A stretch of 64,000 nucleotides of DNA, from positions 62,001 through 126,000 of the forward strand of contig NZ_WMID02000001.1 of the NCBI RefSeq assembly GCF_009711165.2, written 5' to 3'. A model generated the notes under the pieces. The model saw only the letters and a list, made by a program, of their open reading frames with translations. It was not told the DNA's origin and searched no databases. How positions within the stretch are numbered: the first letter of the stretch is position 1; the number at the start of each line of letters is the position of its first letter. A program made the position numbers and the translations under genes. Of the stretch, positions 54,700 to 64,000 are shown piece after piece. Source of the DNA: Flavobacterium sp. MC2016-06 (GTDB lineage: Bacteria; Bacteroidota; Bacteroidia; Flavobacteriales; Flavobacteriaceae).

Positions 54700-57201
54700 T
54701 TATTGAATATTTGTTATTGAAAAAGTAAAAGGTTCTTCGTTTTCCCAATCTGATAAACTATTGTTGTATTGACTTTCATTTGTTTCAGTACCTGAATAAT
54801 AAGAAAGAACAACCGGGATGTACAATTTAGAATCTATTAAGGCATTACCAAAATTATCGGTCGTTGTAGGATCAATGATTAGCTCATAAGTTGATGAATC
54901 TTTAGGCGAAACAACAGCGGGAGTATAATTTCCTGAAGGAACATTTTCTGCTAATTTTAAGTTGAAGAAAAATCCTTTTTTGTTTTTAATGTCTGGAGAT
55001 TTCTGAGCTAATATTTTTTCAAGAGTTATATTTAATTGTTGTAGTTTATTTTGTGCAATTAATAATTTTGCATCAACATCAGCTTCAATTAAAATGTAAC
55101 GATTTTTAGAAATATTATATTCTTGAGTCAGAGCGTCAATTTTGGCTTTGTCTTTAGCAGGATCCAATCCTTTTGTTTTTGCATCCAATTCTTTTTTTAA
55201 TTCGGATGTTTTCTCTTTTATAGAATTTAATTCTTCTTTATATTGGCTGATATCATCTGTTAAATAGTCCATTTCTTTTTTAACAACAGAAACTTCAATA
55301 GCTTCTTCAAAAAAGTCAAGTTCATTACTTGTAAAAAGATCTTCATTGTAAGACAGCAGCATACATCTGTATTCTGTAATTTTAGCATCTTCTTTATCTA
55401 CTGTAAAGCTTATAGCATGAGGAGTTAATACAGGAAGATCTGGATTGATAGGAGTCTTTTTTTCAGGCTCATTTTCTATAGAAATACCTTTTATAGCTTT
55501 TAACGTTTTTTTCAAGCTGAAAGTTTCAGATGGAGCCGAAAGAAAATCATCATAAGTGTTTATTCCTTTTTTATAATCATCTGTAAATATAGTAAGAAGA
55601 AAAATCACGTATTTTTCGCCCAAAGCAAGCATTTCATTGTCAACATCAACTAAATCAAGAGCTTTGATGACTTTAAAACCTTCTTTTTTTGCATTAGTAA
55701 ATACTTCGTATGCTTTTTCGGTTTCTATTCTGTCAGCTTCAGCATGAATTTCAGCCTGAGTAAATTCGACTTTAGCAACTTTAGCATTTGAATCCACAAT
55801 TTTAAAATTGTCTACAGCAACTTTTGCAGCATCAACTACTTTTGTTTCATTAAGTTTTGCCTGTCCAAGAACAAGTTCGGCAGTAATTAACGCATCGGCT
55901 GCTTGTTTAGAAGCTTTATTAAGTGCTGTATTATTAGGATCTTTTTTGGCAGCATCTGCAGCTTCCTGTGCATTTTCTTTAGCGTCAGCTACATCTTTTG
56001 TTAATTTAGGAATATGGCTTTTAGCATCAACAACTAGTGCATCAGCATCATTTTTTTCTTGGGCAGCAGTCAATAAAAGAGTATTTGCTTCACGAAGACT
56101 ATCCTTTGCTTGACCCACTTTTTCTTTAGATGCTTTTTCTTTGGTTAATGCAGTAAAATAATGATTGTAATTGCTAATGTTTTCGCTTACAGTATTATGT
56201 TCATTTTCTGCAGTAGTATTCAACGACGGAAGAATTTGAATGTACTGTAAAGGACTGCTCATAGCTTCTTCTGCAGTCAATGCCGAAAAAGTAGCTTTTT
56301 TGCTGTCTTTAACTAAGAAAAGATTATAGCTTTTTACTGGATTCTCTAATCCAAGTGCTGGAGTATTGGTTCCTTTTTCAATTGGACTGAAAGGCGGTTT
56401 GAAATAATCAAAAGATACGGTGTAAGAGTTATTGAAAACTTTTGGAAGATGTACTTTTAAATTATAATTCAAACTCTTGTTGTTAAGAGAATAAGCATTT
56501 TTGGCGGCCTCAAGTTCTACTTTGTTAGACTCAATTGCACCTTGTGCATTTTTGGTTGTTACACTTGCAGCCGCTTTAGCATCATTTTCGGCAGCAACAA
56601 CGGCAGCAATAGTGGTAAAATTAGTATTAGCGAGCGTTAATAAATTGCTCATAGAAGTATCTGTAGCTTTAGCTTTGTCTTGTATTGTAGAAGAGGCAAC
56701 CTCTGCAATAGAAGCAGAAGTCTCCATTGCATGTTGAGAAGCAACTTCAGCAAGATAAGCAGTTCTGTTCATCAGATTATAAGCTTCAACACTCTGCTGA
56801 TAAATCTGAGTACCATAATCGGCGGCATTAATAATACTAAAAATACTTCCCATATCACTTGCTAAGCGTACAATAGCATTTGTGGCAATCTGAATATTAG
56901 AGGCACTTACAGCTACATTAGTTACAGATTGTGCCGTGTAAGTCTTCTGCTGTCCAGCAGACAATAAGACATTGGTAGAAATGTTTTTGTTTTCAATTGC
57001 CTGCGCTCTTACTGCCTGCGTTTGATTGTATTTTTTTGTTGCCGAAGCAAGCTTGTCGTTGGTTACTATTTCGGCACCTTCGGCATAATAAAGTGTAAAC
57101 ATGGAAGAATTCAATTGGGAATCCAATTGTTTTTTATTCGTTTCCTGGCTTTCTAATGAAGCCAATACACTGGAATGTAAATTTTCACTGTAGCTGTTCA
57201 T
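54700..57201 (-). CDS. Large Ala-rich coiled-coil protein of the eCIS operon
   Basis: The 833-residue protein has an Ala/Ser/Asn-rich helical N-terminal third (to about 250), a beta-containing segment (VSFDYFKPPFSPIEKG onward), a second helical region rich in Ala, Asp and Lys (about 355-510), another mixed domain, a charged coiled coil (about 640-740, YKEELNSIKEKTSELKKEL), and a C-terminal beta domain ending FTFSITNIQ. No known domain is recognised. In Afp-type loci the slot near the baseplate and tape-measure genes often holds the tail fibre, so it could be a receptor-binding or surface protein. This remains inference. Confidence 0.6.
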   Translation of the reverse strand: MNSYSENLHSSVLASLESQETNKKQLDSQLNSSMFTLYYAEGAEIVTNDKLASATKKYNQTQAVRAQAIENKNISTNVLLSAGQQKTYTAQSVTNVAVSASNIQIATNAIVRLASDMGSIFSIINAADYGTQIYQQSVEAYNLMNRTAYLAEVASQHAMETSASIAEVASSTIQDKAKATDTSMSNLLTLANTNFTTIAAVVAAENDAKAAASVTTKNAQGAIESNKVELEAAKNAYSLNNKSLNYNLKVHLPKVFNNSYTVSFDYFKPPFSPIEKGTNTPALGLENPVKSYNLFLVKDSKKATFSALTAEEAMSSPLQYIQILPSLNTTAENEHNTVSENISNYNHYFTALTKEKASKEKVGQAKDSLREANTLLLTAAQEKNDADALVVDAKSHIPKLTKDVADAKENAQEAADAAKKDPNNTALNKASKQAADALITAELVLGQAKLNETKVVDAAKVAVDNFKIVDSNAKVAKVEFTQAEIHAEADRIETEKAYEVFTNAKKEGFKVIKALDLVDVDNEMLALGEKYVIFLLTIFTDDYKKGINTYDDFLSAPSETFSLKKTLKAIKGISIENEPEKKTPINPDLPVLTPHAISFTVDKEDAKITEYRCMLLSYNEDLFTSNELDFFEEAIEVSVVKKEMDYLTDDISQYKEELNSIKEKTSELKKELDAKTKGLDPAKDKAKIDALTQEYNISKNRYILIEADVDAKLLIAQNKLQQLNITLEKILAQKSPDIKNKKGFFFNLKLAENVPSGNYTPAVVSPKDSSTYELIIDPTTTDNFGNALIDSKLYIPVVLSYYSGTETNESQYNNSLSDWENEEPFTFSITNIQ

Positions 57202-57285
57202 AACTGTTTTTTTTAGTTGATTAATTTTTTATTTTCACGGTTCGGTTTATTATTATAAAATTTCATTTTTGATTTAAAAAAGAAC

Positions 57286-60200
57286 TTAATAGGGCCAGTT
57301 AACATGAAGAGGCTTATTCATCCAAGGATATTTTATAATCGAAAAAGCAAAAGGCGATTTGTTTATCAAAATATCATAAGCCCTTTTATCTACGGTTAGT
57401 TCCCATCTTTCTTCTAGTTCTAAAAGTATCCCGTCACGCACCAGCCAGTTTCCTCTAAAACCATCTATAGAGCAGTCTCCAATTGCCGGCCAATACGCAA
57501 TTACAGCGTTTATTAAGCCATTTATCAATTGTTCGTTTTCTTTAGAAATTTCGATTTCATCAGGAACGGCATGGTCTAGAGGCAAACCACAGAGCACTTT
57601 ATTCAGCGGTAAAAAAGCCTCTTCTGTTTTGCTTAATCCTGTAATTACATATTGTAAATACTGCACCGCATTGAGCTGTTTTTCTGTACTTATAAACTCG
57701 TTGTCGTGCACCAGATTAAGCCGTTCAAACAACATTACGATATAGCTGCTTAAGAGAACAGCTCCAGCATTTCTAATCGAAATTCCTTGTTTAAGCGGTG
57801 TTTTTGGGTTTTTAATAACTTCCATAATTTCTATTTTTGAGAGTGTTTCCAGTTGTATTGATTTTTGATGAGTTTGCTTTTCAGCATTTATAATTTCTCT
57901 AAAACTGAGCTGTAATGACAGCGGAAGCTGATAGATGTTTTTTTCAATATCAGAAATGAAATTCTTTTTGTCGATTCCCTTTTTAGTTACAACATCCCAA
58001 ATGAGTTCGTTCCATATTTTATCAATCGAAATTAATCTCCAATTGTCATGTGCAGCGGCTTTTAGAACTTTTCGAAGTAAAAGGCTTTGAATTTCTTTTG
58101 CCGTAATACCGCGAATACTGATAATGCCTAAAACACTATAAAAATTTTCTAGAATTCTTAAATAAGATTCTTTGTTTGGGTCTATTTGGCTGATTGCTTT
58201 ACACAAACTATTAAAATTGACAGTTCGGCTGAGCCAGTCTATCTGCGCTTCTGGAATAAATTCTTTTTTAATTATCTTGAAGAATATTTTAGGATCTTTT
58301 ACAATAATCTCGTTTAGTAAATCTTTAATTTCAAATGAACTCGAAATACTAAAACCAGCAGGAATTTGTTTCTGGCAGATAATCAGCAGACACCAATCGT
58401 ATTTTTCTTTTTCCGAAAGATTTTGTCCCTCAAATAAAATATTGTTTTCAGCAGTTTTAAAATTGATTGCAGTTGTATTATCATTAAAATCTAAACTGTT
58501 TTCTAAAAGTTTATTGAAGCTGTTATTCTCTTCTAAATAAGATTCTTGAAACGATTTAGAAGCTGTTTCAATATCATTTTTTAATGCAATTTTTCCAGCA
58601 GTGATTTTGCTTTTCAAATAAACCGTAAAAGCATTTTGAAGCATTTTCTGAAACAAAATTTCATTTCCTTTATAAGCATTATATTCCAAAAGAGTTTTCC
58701 AGAACAATTCTTTTAAATCAGAAATAAGTTCATTTTTTGAAAGAGATTCGGACTGTTTCATAATGAAATCAGATTGTTCTTTGATCCAATTGTTTTTTAA
58801 GAATAGTCCGTTTTTCAGAAAGTATTGAATAATATCTTCGCCTTGTTTTTTGTCTTCTTTTCGCAGTAAAATAAATTTAGCATCATTAAAATTAGCAGAC
58901 AATACATTTGACAATTCCACTTGTGCCTGCTGAGACGTGCTCTTTATTAATGAAGCAAGCTCAAGAACCGCAATAGAAGTATTGTTTTTCAGCTGATTTA
59001 GAAATGTCTTTTTCATATTAATTCCAAAAGATTTAATTCGTTTAGATTGCAGCAATTTGGTTATAAACTCAAAGTATTGGCTGCGTTTAATATTGCTTAC
59101 TTTTTTAGATAACTGAATAATTACAGTTTCCAGAAAAAGGGATGAATTATGCTCAGGATGTACTACTATTTCCTGAATACTCAACAACAATAAATCTTCG
59201 GTAAGAAGTTCTTCTGGAAAATCGTAGTTGTCTTTTGCATTCAGGATTTCATAAACGATTTGTATCGTCTGCACCAATTTTGTTTTTTTATAACCAGTTG
59301 TTCTTATAAGCAGCTGCAGCAGTTCTCGATTTAAAACCAATGGAAGTAGTTTTTTTAGAAAGTCTTTATTACCATAAGAAAGCATCACCTCAAAAGCCAT
59401 TTTAGGATGCAGTAAAATATTTTTGATTAAGGCTCTTTGTAAGTTGATATAAAGCTCGTTTTTGTTTGCTTTTTTTAGAAGCTGTACTTCAAGTTTAGAC
59501 ATTAAATTTCTGAAATGAAAGGCTGGATAACTCGAATTATTACGATCTATTTCATTGTAATAAATAGCATTTAGATTGTTATAAATTTCGGCAGCATTAC
59601 TTGTTTTTACCGCTTCAGGAATCCTTGCATTGGTAAAAGATTCTAATAATTGTGCGGTTTCGATATTATTTTTTTGGCTCAATTCTTTGATGCAGTGCAG
59701 TAAGAATGCCGTGTGATCTGTATTTTTATTTTTGATTAGAAAAGCAATGCCAATTTTCCATAGCACTTTATCGTTTGTTTTCAGCCTAAGCGTTTTGCTT
59801 AATTTGTTCAGATAAAGTACAGTATCCAGATTTAGAGAAGATGGAGTAGTGTCTAATTTAGAAAATAGAATTTTTATCGATGTTTCATCCAAGTCTTCAA
59901 TGAGCAGCATCAAAGAACTTTCGGTATGTAACACTTTTTTTAAAATGCTGTAAAATTTGGTTGGATTCTCATAATGCAGCGCAGCAATCAATTCGTTTAA
60001 ATCAGCTCTTTTAGACTTCGATTTAGGTTCTGTTTTATTTTTTAATAACTCTTCAAAAACCGTCCAATAATCTACAGTTTCTTCCAGCTGATGATGTTCT
60101 CTTTTTTGCAGTTCATATTCATTTGTCAGCGTTTTAAGCGAAAGAATAAAATCGCTGTTGCGGGTTGTTTTATCAGAGATTTTAAGAATCGTATTTTCAA

Positions 60201-60999
60201 TCAATACAATAAGATCAGCATACGCAATATTGTAATGATTTGCCATTTGCAGAATGCTGCTTTTCATGAAAGCCAGTTTATTAAAAAGCGTGCCGCGTTC
60301 TAGAAGCAAAAAGTTCAAGATAAAGAAATACAAGTTCTTTTTGAAACTTGCCGTACTGGTCTGAACAATCGTTTCTTTTACCTGAAGATTGGTCATAATC
60401 GATGTAAATTCAATTATCGAATCGCTGTTATTAGGTTCAAGCGCTGCAATTATTTTGTTTACATTTTTCTCATTAAATTGCCACGAAATTCTCTTTCTAA
60501 CTTCCTCGTGCGTGATTCCTATTTTTTTAATAATGGCGATAATTTCAGATAAATTATTCAAAAGCAGTTCAGCCATCATTTGATTAACAGATTCTTCTTT
60601 ATTCTGATAATTCCAAGGCATATAACCTTCTATTAAAAAAACAGAAAGATTCTCTAAGATCGATTTTTCTTTGTTGTAAACCGAAATTAGGTTTTGTTTC
60701 TGATTGTTTTGATTCATAATCAGTTCCGCAATTTTTTCGCGCAGCTGCGTTCTGATTTTTGTACTCAAATCAAATTCAAGATCACTATAATCACAGTCTC
60801 CAAGATCGAGTTCTAAAGACTGAATTCTCCAGCTTTGCTCCGGCGGACAGAGTTCATTAAATACATTTGCAGCTTCTCTGGGCAGAGAAATTTTGCTCCA
60901 CGTACTCAAACGTTCCTGAAGTCTGTATCCTTCTTCTTTCTTATCAAAAGTAGTATCCCACTTTAGACTTGATACAATATGGCTATTTATTTCTTCCAT
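57286..60999 (-). CDS. Contractile injection system tape-measure protein (Afp14-like, CIS_TMP)
   Basis: The 1237-residue protein begins with the conserved region of this family (HIVSSLKWDTTF, then SLPREAANVFNELCP, WRIQSLELDLGDCDYSDLE), which is typical of CIS tape-measure proteins in Bacteroidota. The body is a long run of amphipathic helices, and the C-terminus ends in the typical WELTVDKRAYDILINKSPF and PWMNKPLHVNWPY. The family sets tube length during assembly. Its gene overlaps the baseplate gene upstream by 17 bases. It identifies this operon as an extracellular contractile injection system rather than a prophage tail. Confidence 0.85.
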   Translation of the reverse strand: MEEINSHIVSSLKWDTTFDKKEEGYRLQERLSTWSKISLPREAANVFNELCPPEQSWRIQSLELDLGDCDYSDLEFDLSTKIRTQLREKIAELIMNQNNQKQNLISVYNKEKSILENLSVFLIEGYMPWNYQNKEESVNQMMAELLLNNLSEIIAIIKKIGITHEEVRKRISWQFNEKNVNKIIAALEPNNSDSIIEFTSIMTNLQVKETIVQTSTASFKKNLYFFILNFLLLERGTLFNKLAFMKSSILQMANHYNIAYADLIVLIENTILKISDKTTRNSDFILSLKTLTNEYELQKREHHQLEETVDYWTVFEELLKNKTEPKSKSKRADLNELIAALHYENPTKFYSILKKVLHTESSLMLLIEDLDETSIKILFSKLDTTPSSLNLDTVLYLNKLSKTLRLKTNDKVLWKIGIAFLIKNKNTDHTAFLLHCIKELSQKNNIETAQLLESFTNARIPEAVKTSNAAEIYNNLNAIYYNEIDRNNSSYPAFHFRNLMSKLEVQLLKKANKNELYINLQRALIKNILLHPKMAFEVMLSYGNKDFLKKLLPLVLNRELLQLLIRTTGYKKTKLVQTIQIVYEILNAKDNYDFPEELLTEDLLLLSIQEIVVHPEHNSSLFLETVIIQLSKKVSNIKRSQYFEFITKLLQSKRIKSFGINMKKTFLNQLKNNTSIAVLELASLIKSTSQQAQVELSNVLSANFNDAKFILLRKEDKKQGEDIIQYFLKNGLFLKNNWIKEQSDFIMKQSESLSKNELISDLKELFWKTLLEYNAYKGNEILFQKMLQNAFTVYLKSKITAGKIALKNDIETASKSFQESYLEENNSFNKLLENSLDFNDNTTAINFKTAENNILFEGQNLSEKEKYDWCLLIICQKQIPAGFSISSSFEIKDLLNEIIVKDPKIFFKIIKKEFIPEAQIDWLSRTVNFNSLCKAISQIDPNKESYLRILENFYSVLGIISIRGITAKEIQSLLLRKVLKAAAHDNWRLISIDKIWNELIWDVVTKKGIDKKNFISDIEKNIYQLPLSLQLSFREIINAEKQTHQKSIQLETLSKIEIMEVIKNPKTPLKQGISIRNAGAVLLSSYIVMLFERLNLVHDNEFISTEKQLNAVQYLQYVITGLSKTEEAFLPLNKVLCGLPLDHAVPDEIEISKENEQLINGLINAVIAYWPAIGDCSIDGFRGNWLVRDGILLELEERWELTVDKRAYDILINKSPFAFSIIKYPWMNKPLHVNWPY

Positions 61000-63748
61000 T
61001 TTTTGTTTCTAAAATTGTGGTTAAACTATTGATAAGATTCATTGCTGCAACAGCAGGATTTATAAAATCTGTTTTCTCTGAGTCGCTTATTGATGGACTT
61101 CCTGGTTCTGTTGAGATGGGAAGTAATTGATTTTTGAATCGTAAACTTTCGTACCAATAAATATAATCGGGAATCAAGGTTTCTAATTCCTGACTGCTTA
61201 CAAAAAGACATTCGCAGCTTACATTTGCTGGAAGCGTAACTTTAAGAAACTGTTTTAATCGTTTTTTAAATTCAGGTGTTTGCAATGGCGGAATAAAATC
61301 TGGAAACAGTAATAAAAGAGTCTTTTTAAATACTTTTGAATGAATGGTTATTTTACCATTTCCAGACGGAATTGTGATACGAAATGTATAATTTGCTGTG
61401 CCTATTTTTGTATAATCGGCTGTGTTTTCTAGTTCTGAAGTACTTACTGTAAACGGATATCTTATACCCGAAAAAAGCAGATATCCGTTTTGTAATTCAG
61501 TATCAAGAGATGTTTCGTCAATTGTGTTTAAAACAGAATTCAGATTGGTTACAGTTTGAAAACTAATGTTATCAATCGTATAATTGGTCTGATTTACCTG
61601 ATTTGGTTTGATGATTTCGAGGCTGAATTTTAATTGATTTAAAAGAAGCACCGTTTCCAAAACAATACTGCCATTTCGGATTTCAGCAAACCACAAAGCT
61701 TTTTGAATGGTTTTAAAAAGTGTACTGTTTAATAAGCTTTCGGCATTGTTTTTTTGTCGGTCTAATTGAACCGAAATAAAATTGGTATAAATGTTTTTTA
61801 AGCCGAAAAGTAAATTCAGTTTCAATTCAAATCCAGAGAAATCATTGAAATCGTTTTGGTCTAATTTTTCCTTTTTATTGATTTGTTCTGATCTAAATAC
61901 AAAATCGGTCGTATTTTCATTGATTACATTAAAATGTTTGATCTTAATTTTCGGAAGGTTTACATCTATTTTTCCTTCTGTATTTCCAGCTATATTTTTG
62001 GCACTTAAATAATCGTATGCTTTTTGTCTGTTGTACGATAACAATCCAAGATTTTGCAGATACAAACTTTTTAAGATGATCTGGTCTTTTCTTTTGTCTC
62101 CTGTATAAATAGTGTCTTCAATAAGAGCATCAATTACTTTTGGCGATTCGCCGTGTCTGGCAAGAAGATGATCTAATAAATTATTTCTTCGGTTAAGGTT
62201 TGCATTTTCCTCTTCCATCAATTTCATTAAACCAAAAATATACGGGTTGTAAGGATCTTGTTGGTATTCGAACCAGCTTTTTTCTAATAATACAGCAGGA
62301 TTTTCAGTACCATAACTATAATTAAAAATAGAAGTATCTTTTAATAAAGGTTTGATATGAGGCACATTATATAAAGATTGATAAAAATAACTTGGAGAAA
62401 ACATTTTGTACGGAACTGGATATTCTAAATGTTTCTGCTCGTATTTATCTTTTAGGGCATAAAAAGTTTCTTCGTCTGAAGGAGCTCCAGAAGTTGAGTT
62501 TTTAAAAGAAAATAGTTTAGAAACATTGGCCAGCTGCGAAAATTGATTGGCCAGAATCTGATCAAATAAAATCAAATATCCTTTTAACTGACGTGATTGT
62601 GCAACTTGTATTGGCTGTGAATAATCTTCTATGGTATCATCGCCAATACCATATTGCTGCGGAAATGTATTCTGAATAGAATAATAAGTATTGATGTCTC
62701 TAAAACTGCTTTTGGGTATTTTTGAGGCTTCTTTGTTGTTTATAAGAGCTGTTGTTTCTTCAAAATTATCAATAGTTGTCTGCAATGGCGCAAAGGAATC
62801 AAAGGGTAAATCTTTTCCGTTGGCGCTTAATACCAGTTTTTTATTTTGATAAGAAGCTAATACATCAACAGACAGAATCTGCTCTATTAAGGCTTGAAGC
62901 ACGTTTACTGTTTTTTCTTTTTGGTAAAGTTGTAAACCAGTTATTGAAACAACGCCGCTTACAGATTCTATGATCGGCACCAAATCAATGCTGCGAATAT
63001 TGTCTTTTTTATCTACTAAAGAATCCGTTAGAATCCAGCCATTTTCTAAATAAGGGCCGTCGTATATTTCGGCGGCAGTATATCCAGCAAGTTTTAGTGT
63101 ATCGTAGCCAGCCTGTTCTAGTATTGAAAAAATGTAAGTCTGTATTTTGGTCTGTACATTTAGTAAAATAGTATATTGATCGGCATCTTTTTGAATTTCT
63201 AATTTACCGCCAATCCAGCAGTTTACAGGACTCAGCGCAATTGGTTCATTAAAGATTTCGCCTAAATTTCGGCTTTTATTAAGTACATAAAATGCCGCTT
63301 TGCAAATGCCTGCAGTATCTGTAATTGCTGGATTTACATAAAGATAAACCTGATAGACTTTATTAAATGGAAAAACATTATTGTTATAAGAAAGTATCAC
63401 AACATTATAAACGTTTTCTACGCCATCAACGATATATTTTTTGTAATCATCAATCGTATACGGAGCAGTGGTAAGAATTTCATAAGGAAGATAAAATTGG
63501 TCTTTAATCTCGATATTTCCGTTGTAATCCGTTAAAATATCCGGAATACTAAAATCTGTACAATAACCCAATTCTGTCAAAGCAAAACAAAACTGGTCTA
63601 AAATGGTCATTCCGGGATCACTCGGATTAAAGTTTGTCCATTCACTGCCAATATGTTTTTGGATATAATCAATAGTCTCCGCTTTCAAGAATGAAAAATC
63701 TTGATGCGGCGGAAGCTGTTTTTTTGATATGTAATTAATAGTATCCAT
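60983..63748 (-). CDS. eCIS baseplate protein (Afp12/gpJ-like)
   Basis: The 921-residue protein starts with the baseplate signature WTNFNPSDPGMTILDQF and CFALTELGYCTDFSIPDIL. This corresponds to the DPGxTLxExxAxxxxxL motif of baseplate-J and Afp11/12 proteins that form the baseplate wedge. The large central and C-terminal parts are beta-rich and show no other recognisable domain. The start is one base after the stop of the upstream partial gene, so the two baseplate genes are coupled. It overlaps the tape-measure gene by 17 bases. Confidence 0.83.
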   Translation of the reverse strand: MDTINYISKKQLPPHQDFSFLKAETIDYIQKHIGSEWTNFNPSDPGMTILDQFCFALTELGYCTDFSIPDILTDYNGNIEIKDQFYLPYEILTTAPYTIDDYKKYIVDGVENVYNVVILSYNNNVFPFNKVYQVYLYVNPAITDTAGICKAAFYVLNKSRNLGEIFNEPIALSPVNCWIGGKLEIQKDADQYTILLNVQTKIQTYIFSILEQAGYDTLKLAGYTAAEIYDGPYLENGWILTDSLVDKKDNIRSIDLVPIIESVSGVVSITGLQLYQKEKTVNVLQALIEQILSVDVLASYQNKKLVLSANGKDLPFDSFAPLQTTIDNFEETTALINNKEASKIPKSSFRDINTYYSIQNTFPQQYGIGDDTIEDYSQPIQVAQSRQLKGYLILFDQILANQFSQLANVSKLFSFKNSTSGAPSDEETFYALKDKYEQKHLEYPVPYKMFSPSYFYQSLYNVPHIKPLLKDTSIFNYSYGTENPAVLLEKSWFEYQQDPYNPYIFGLMKLMEEENANLNRRNNLLDHLLARHGESPKVIDALIEDTIYTGDKRKDQIILKSLYLQNLGLLSYNRQKAYDYLSAKNIAGNTEGKIDVNLPKIKIKHFNVINENTTDFVFRSEQINKKEKLDQNDFNDFSGFELKLNLLFGLKNIYTNFISVQLDRQKNNAESLLNSTLFKTIQKALWFAEIRNGSIVLETVLLLNQLKFSLEIIKPNQVNQTNYTIDNISFQTVTNLNSVLNTIDETSLDTELQNGYLLFSGIRYPFTVSTSELENTADYTKIGTANYTFRITIPSGNGKITIHSKVFKKTLLLLFPDFIPPLQTPEFKKRLKQFLKVTLPANVSCECLFVSSQELETLIPDYIYWYESLRFKNQLLPISTEPGSPSISDSEKTDFINPAVAAMNLINSLTTILETKNGRNK

Positions 63749-63749
63749 T

Positions 63750-64000
63750 TTATGCTAAAAAAGTAATATTGTGATTGGGTGCCGTTACTAAAAGTGATGA
63801 AGCTCCGTAAGCCTGAAGTTTTGTTTTATCTTTCTTGCAGACTGTTTGTATTTTGGTTACCGAATTGATGTAATAACTAGAAAACGAAATGTCTTGAACG
63901 GTTTCTACTCCTTCAATGGTTAGTATAAACGAGTTTATTTTGGCATCTAGGAGCGGTTGTCCTATTTCTATTTGAGGCGTACAATTGGTAATCCAAGGCG
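63750..64000 (-). CDS. C-terminal fragment of a second eCIS baseplate protein (partial, runs off the window)
   Basis: An open frame enters from the right edge and ends at the TAA at 63752-63750. The visible 82 residues include PLLDAKINSFILTIEGVETV and QDISFSSYYINSVTKIQTVC, which reads like the end of a baseplate-J-family protein (Afp11-like). It stops one base before the next baseplate gene, matching the usual afp11-afp12 order. The N-terminus lies outside the window. Confidence 0.65.
   Translation of the reverse strand, partial: PWITNCTPQIEIGQPLLDAKINSFILTIEGVETVQDISFSSYYINSVTKIQTVCKKDKTKLQAYGASSLLVTAPNHNITFLA

Noticed and set aside
55808-56113. Ala/Ser-rich open frame opposite the 833-residue protein
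   Set aside because: Its composition comes from the reverse complement of Ala-rich codons, and the tight operon on the - strand explains the sequence.
44591-64000. Prophage tail or type VI secretion locus
   Set aside because: The tape-measure family, AAA+ ATPase and DUF4157 cargo fit an eCIS. No TssJLM membrane complex, capsid, portal, terminase or integrase gene is visible.

Overview
The window is AT-rich chromosomal DNA from a member of the Bacteroidota, most likely Flavobacterium or a close relative. The evidence is the dense set of CarboxypepD_reg/OMP_b-brl outer-membrane receptors, hybrid histidine kinases, receiver-only response regulators, WG-repeat and PepSY-like proteins, TAnnTTTG promoter elements and the near absence of strong Shine-Dalgarno sites. 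No rRNA, tRNA, CRISPR array or insertion sequence was recognised.

Region 1 (1-16.5 kb) is a signalling block. On the + strand lie a receiver protein, a CHASE3-type histidine kinase with its receiver partner, a 2120-residue soluble hybrid kinase built on about a dozen tandem HAMP-pair units, and a receiver-kinase fusion. Convergent to it on the - strand is a tight operon: GAF hybrid kinase with Hpt domain, receiver protein, YaiO-like outer-membrane protein with TPRs, HEAT-repeat membrane protein, and processive family 2 glycosyltransferase. This looks like a two-component-controlled exopolysaccharide synthesis and export unit. None of the regulators in this block has a DNA-binding domain.

Region 2 (16.8-22.7 kb) holds three co-directional envelope genes: a TonB-C-like lipoprotein, a large WG-repeat secreted protein and a second lipoprotein, closed by a strong terminator.

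Region 3 (22.8-41 kb) looks like an envelope-defence and remodelling regulon: a PAP2 phosphatase with an EptA-family phosphoethanolamine transferase, a diacylglycerol kinase-like enzyme, a TonB-dependent receptor, a PepSY-like protein, a QseC/PmrB-type kinase with OmpR-type regulator, and a TolC-adaptor-RND-PAP2 efflux operon divergent from a second outer-membrane receptor. An 11-bp-spaced direct repeat (unit ATTCAGAATTA, degenerate at some sites) occurs before several of these genes, including the regulator itself, always in the same orientation relative to the gene. A 22-bp version is identical at two sites 14.5 kb apart. A decayed AraC fragment and a 191-bp tandem palindromic repeat lie between the operons.

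Region 4 (41-44.6 kb) has four single + strand genes: an uncharacterised HTH-like protein, a short EamA transporter, a GT9 glycosyltransferase and a methyltransferase.

Region 5 (44.6-64 kb, all - strand) is the 3' part of an extracellular contractile injection system (eCIS) operon. In transcription order it encodes the C-terminus of one baseplate protein, a second baseplate-J-like protein, a giant tape-measure protein, two Ala-rich helical proteins, a 331-residue protein with gasdermin-like sequence landmarks, an AAA+ ATPase, an orphan protein and a GH25 lysozyme without signal peptide. These are followed by four probable cargo genes that share an N-terminal tag, three of them carrying a DUF4157 HExxH domain and different C-terminal modules. 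Tube, sheath, spike and gp25-like genes would lie beyond position 64000.
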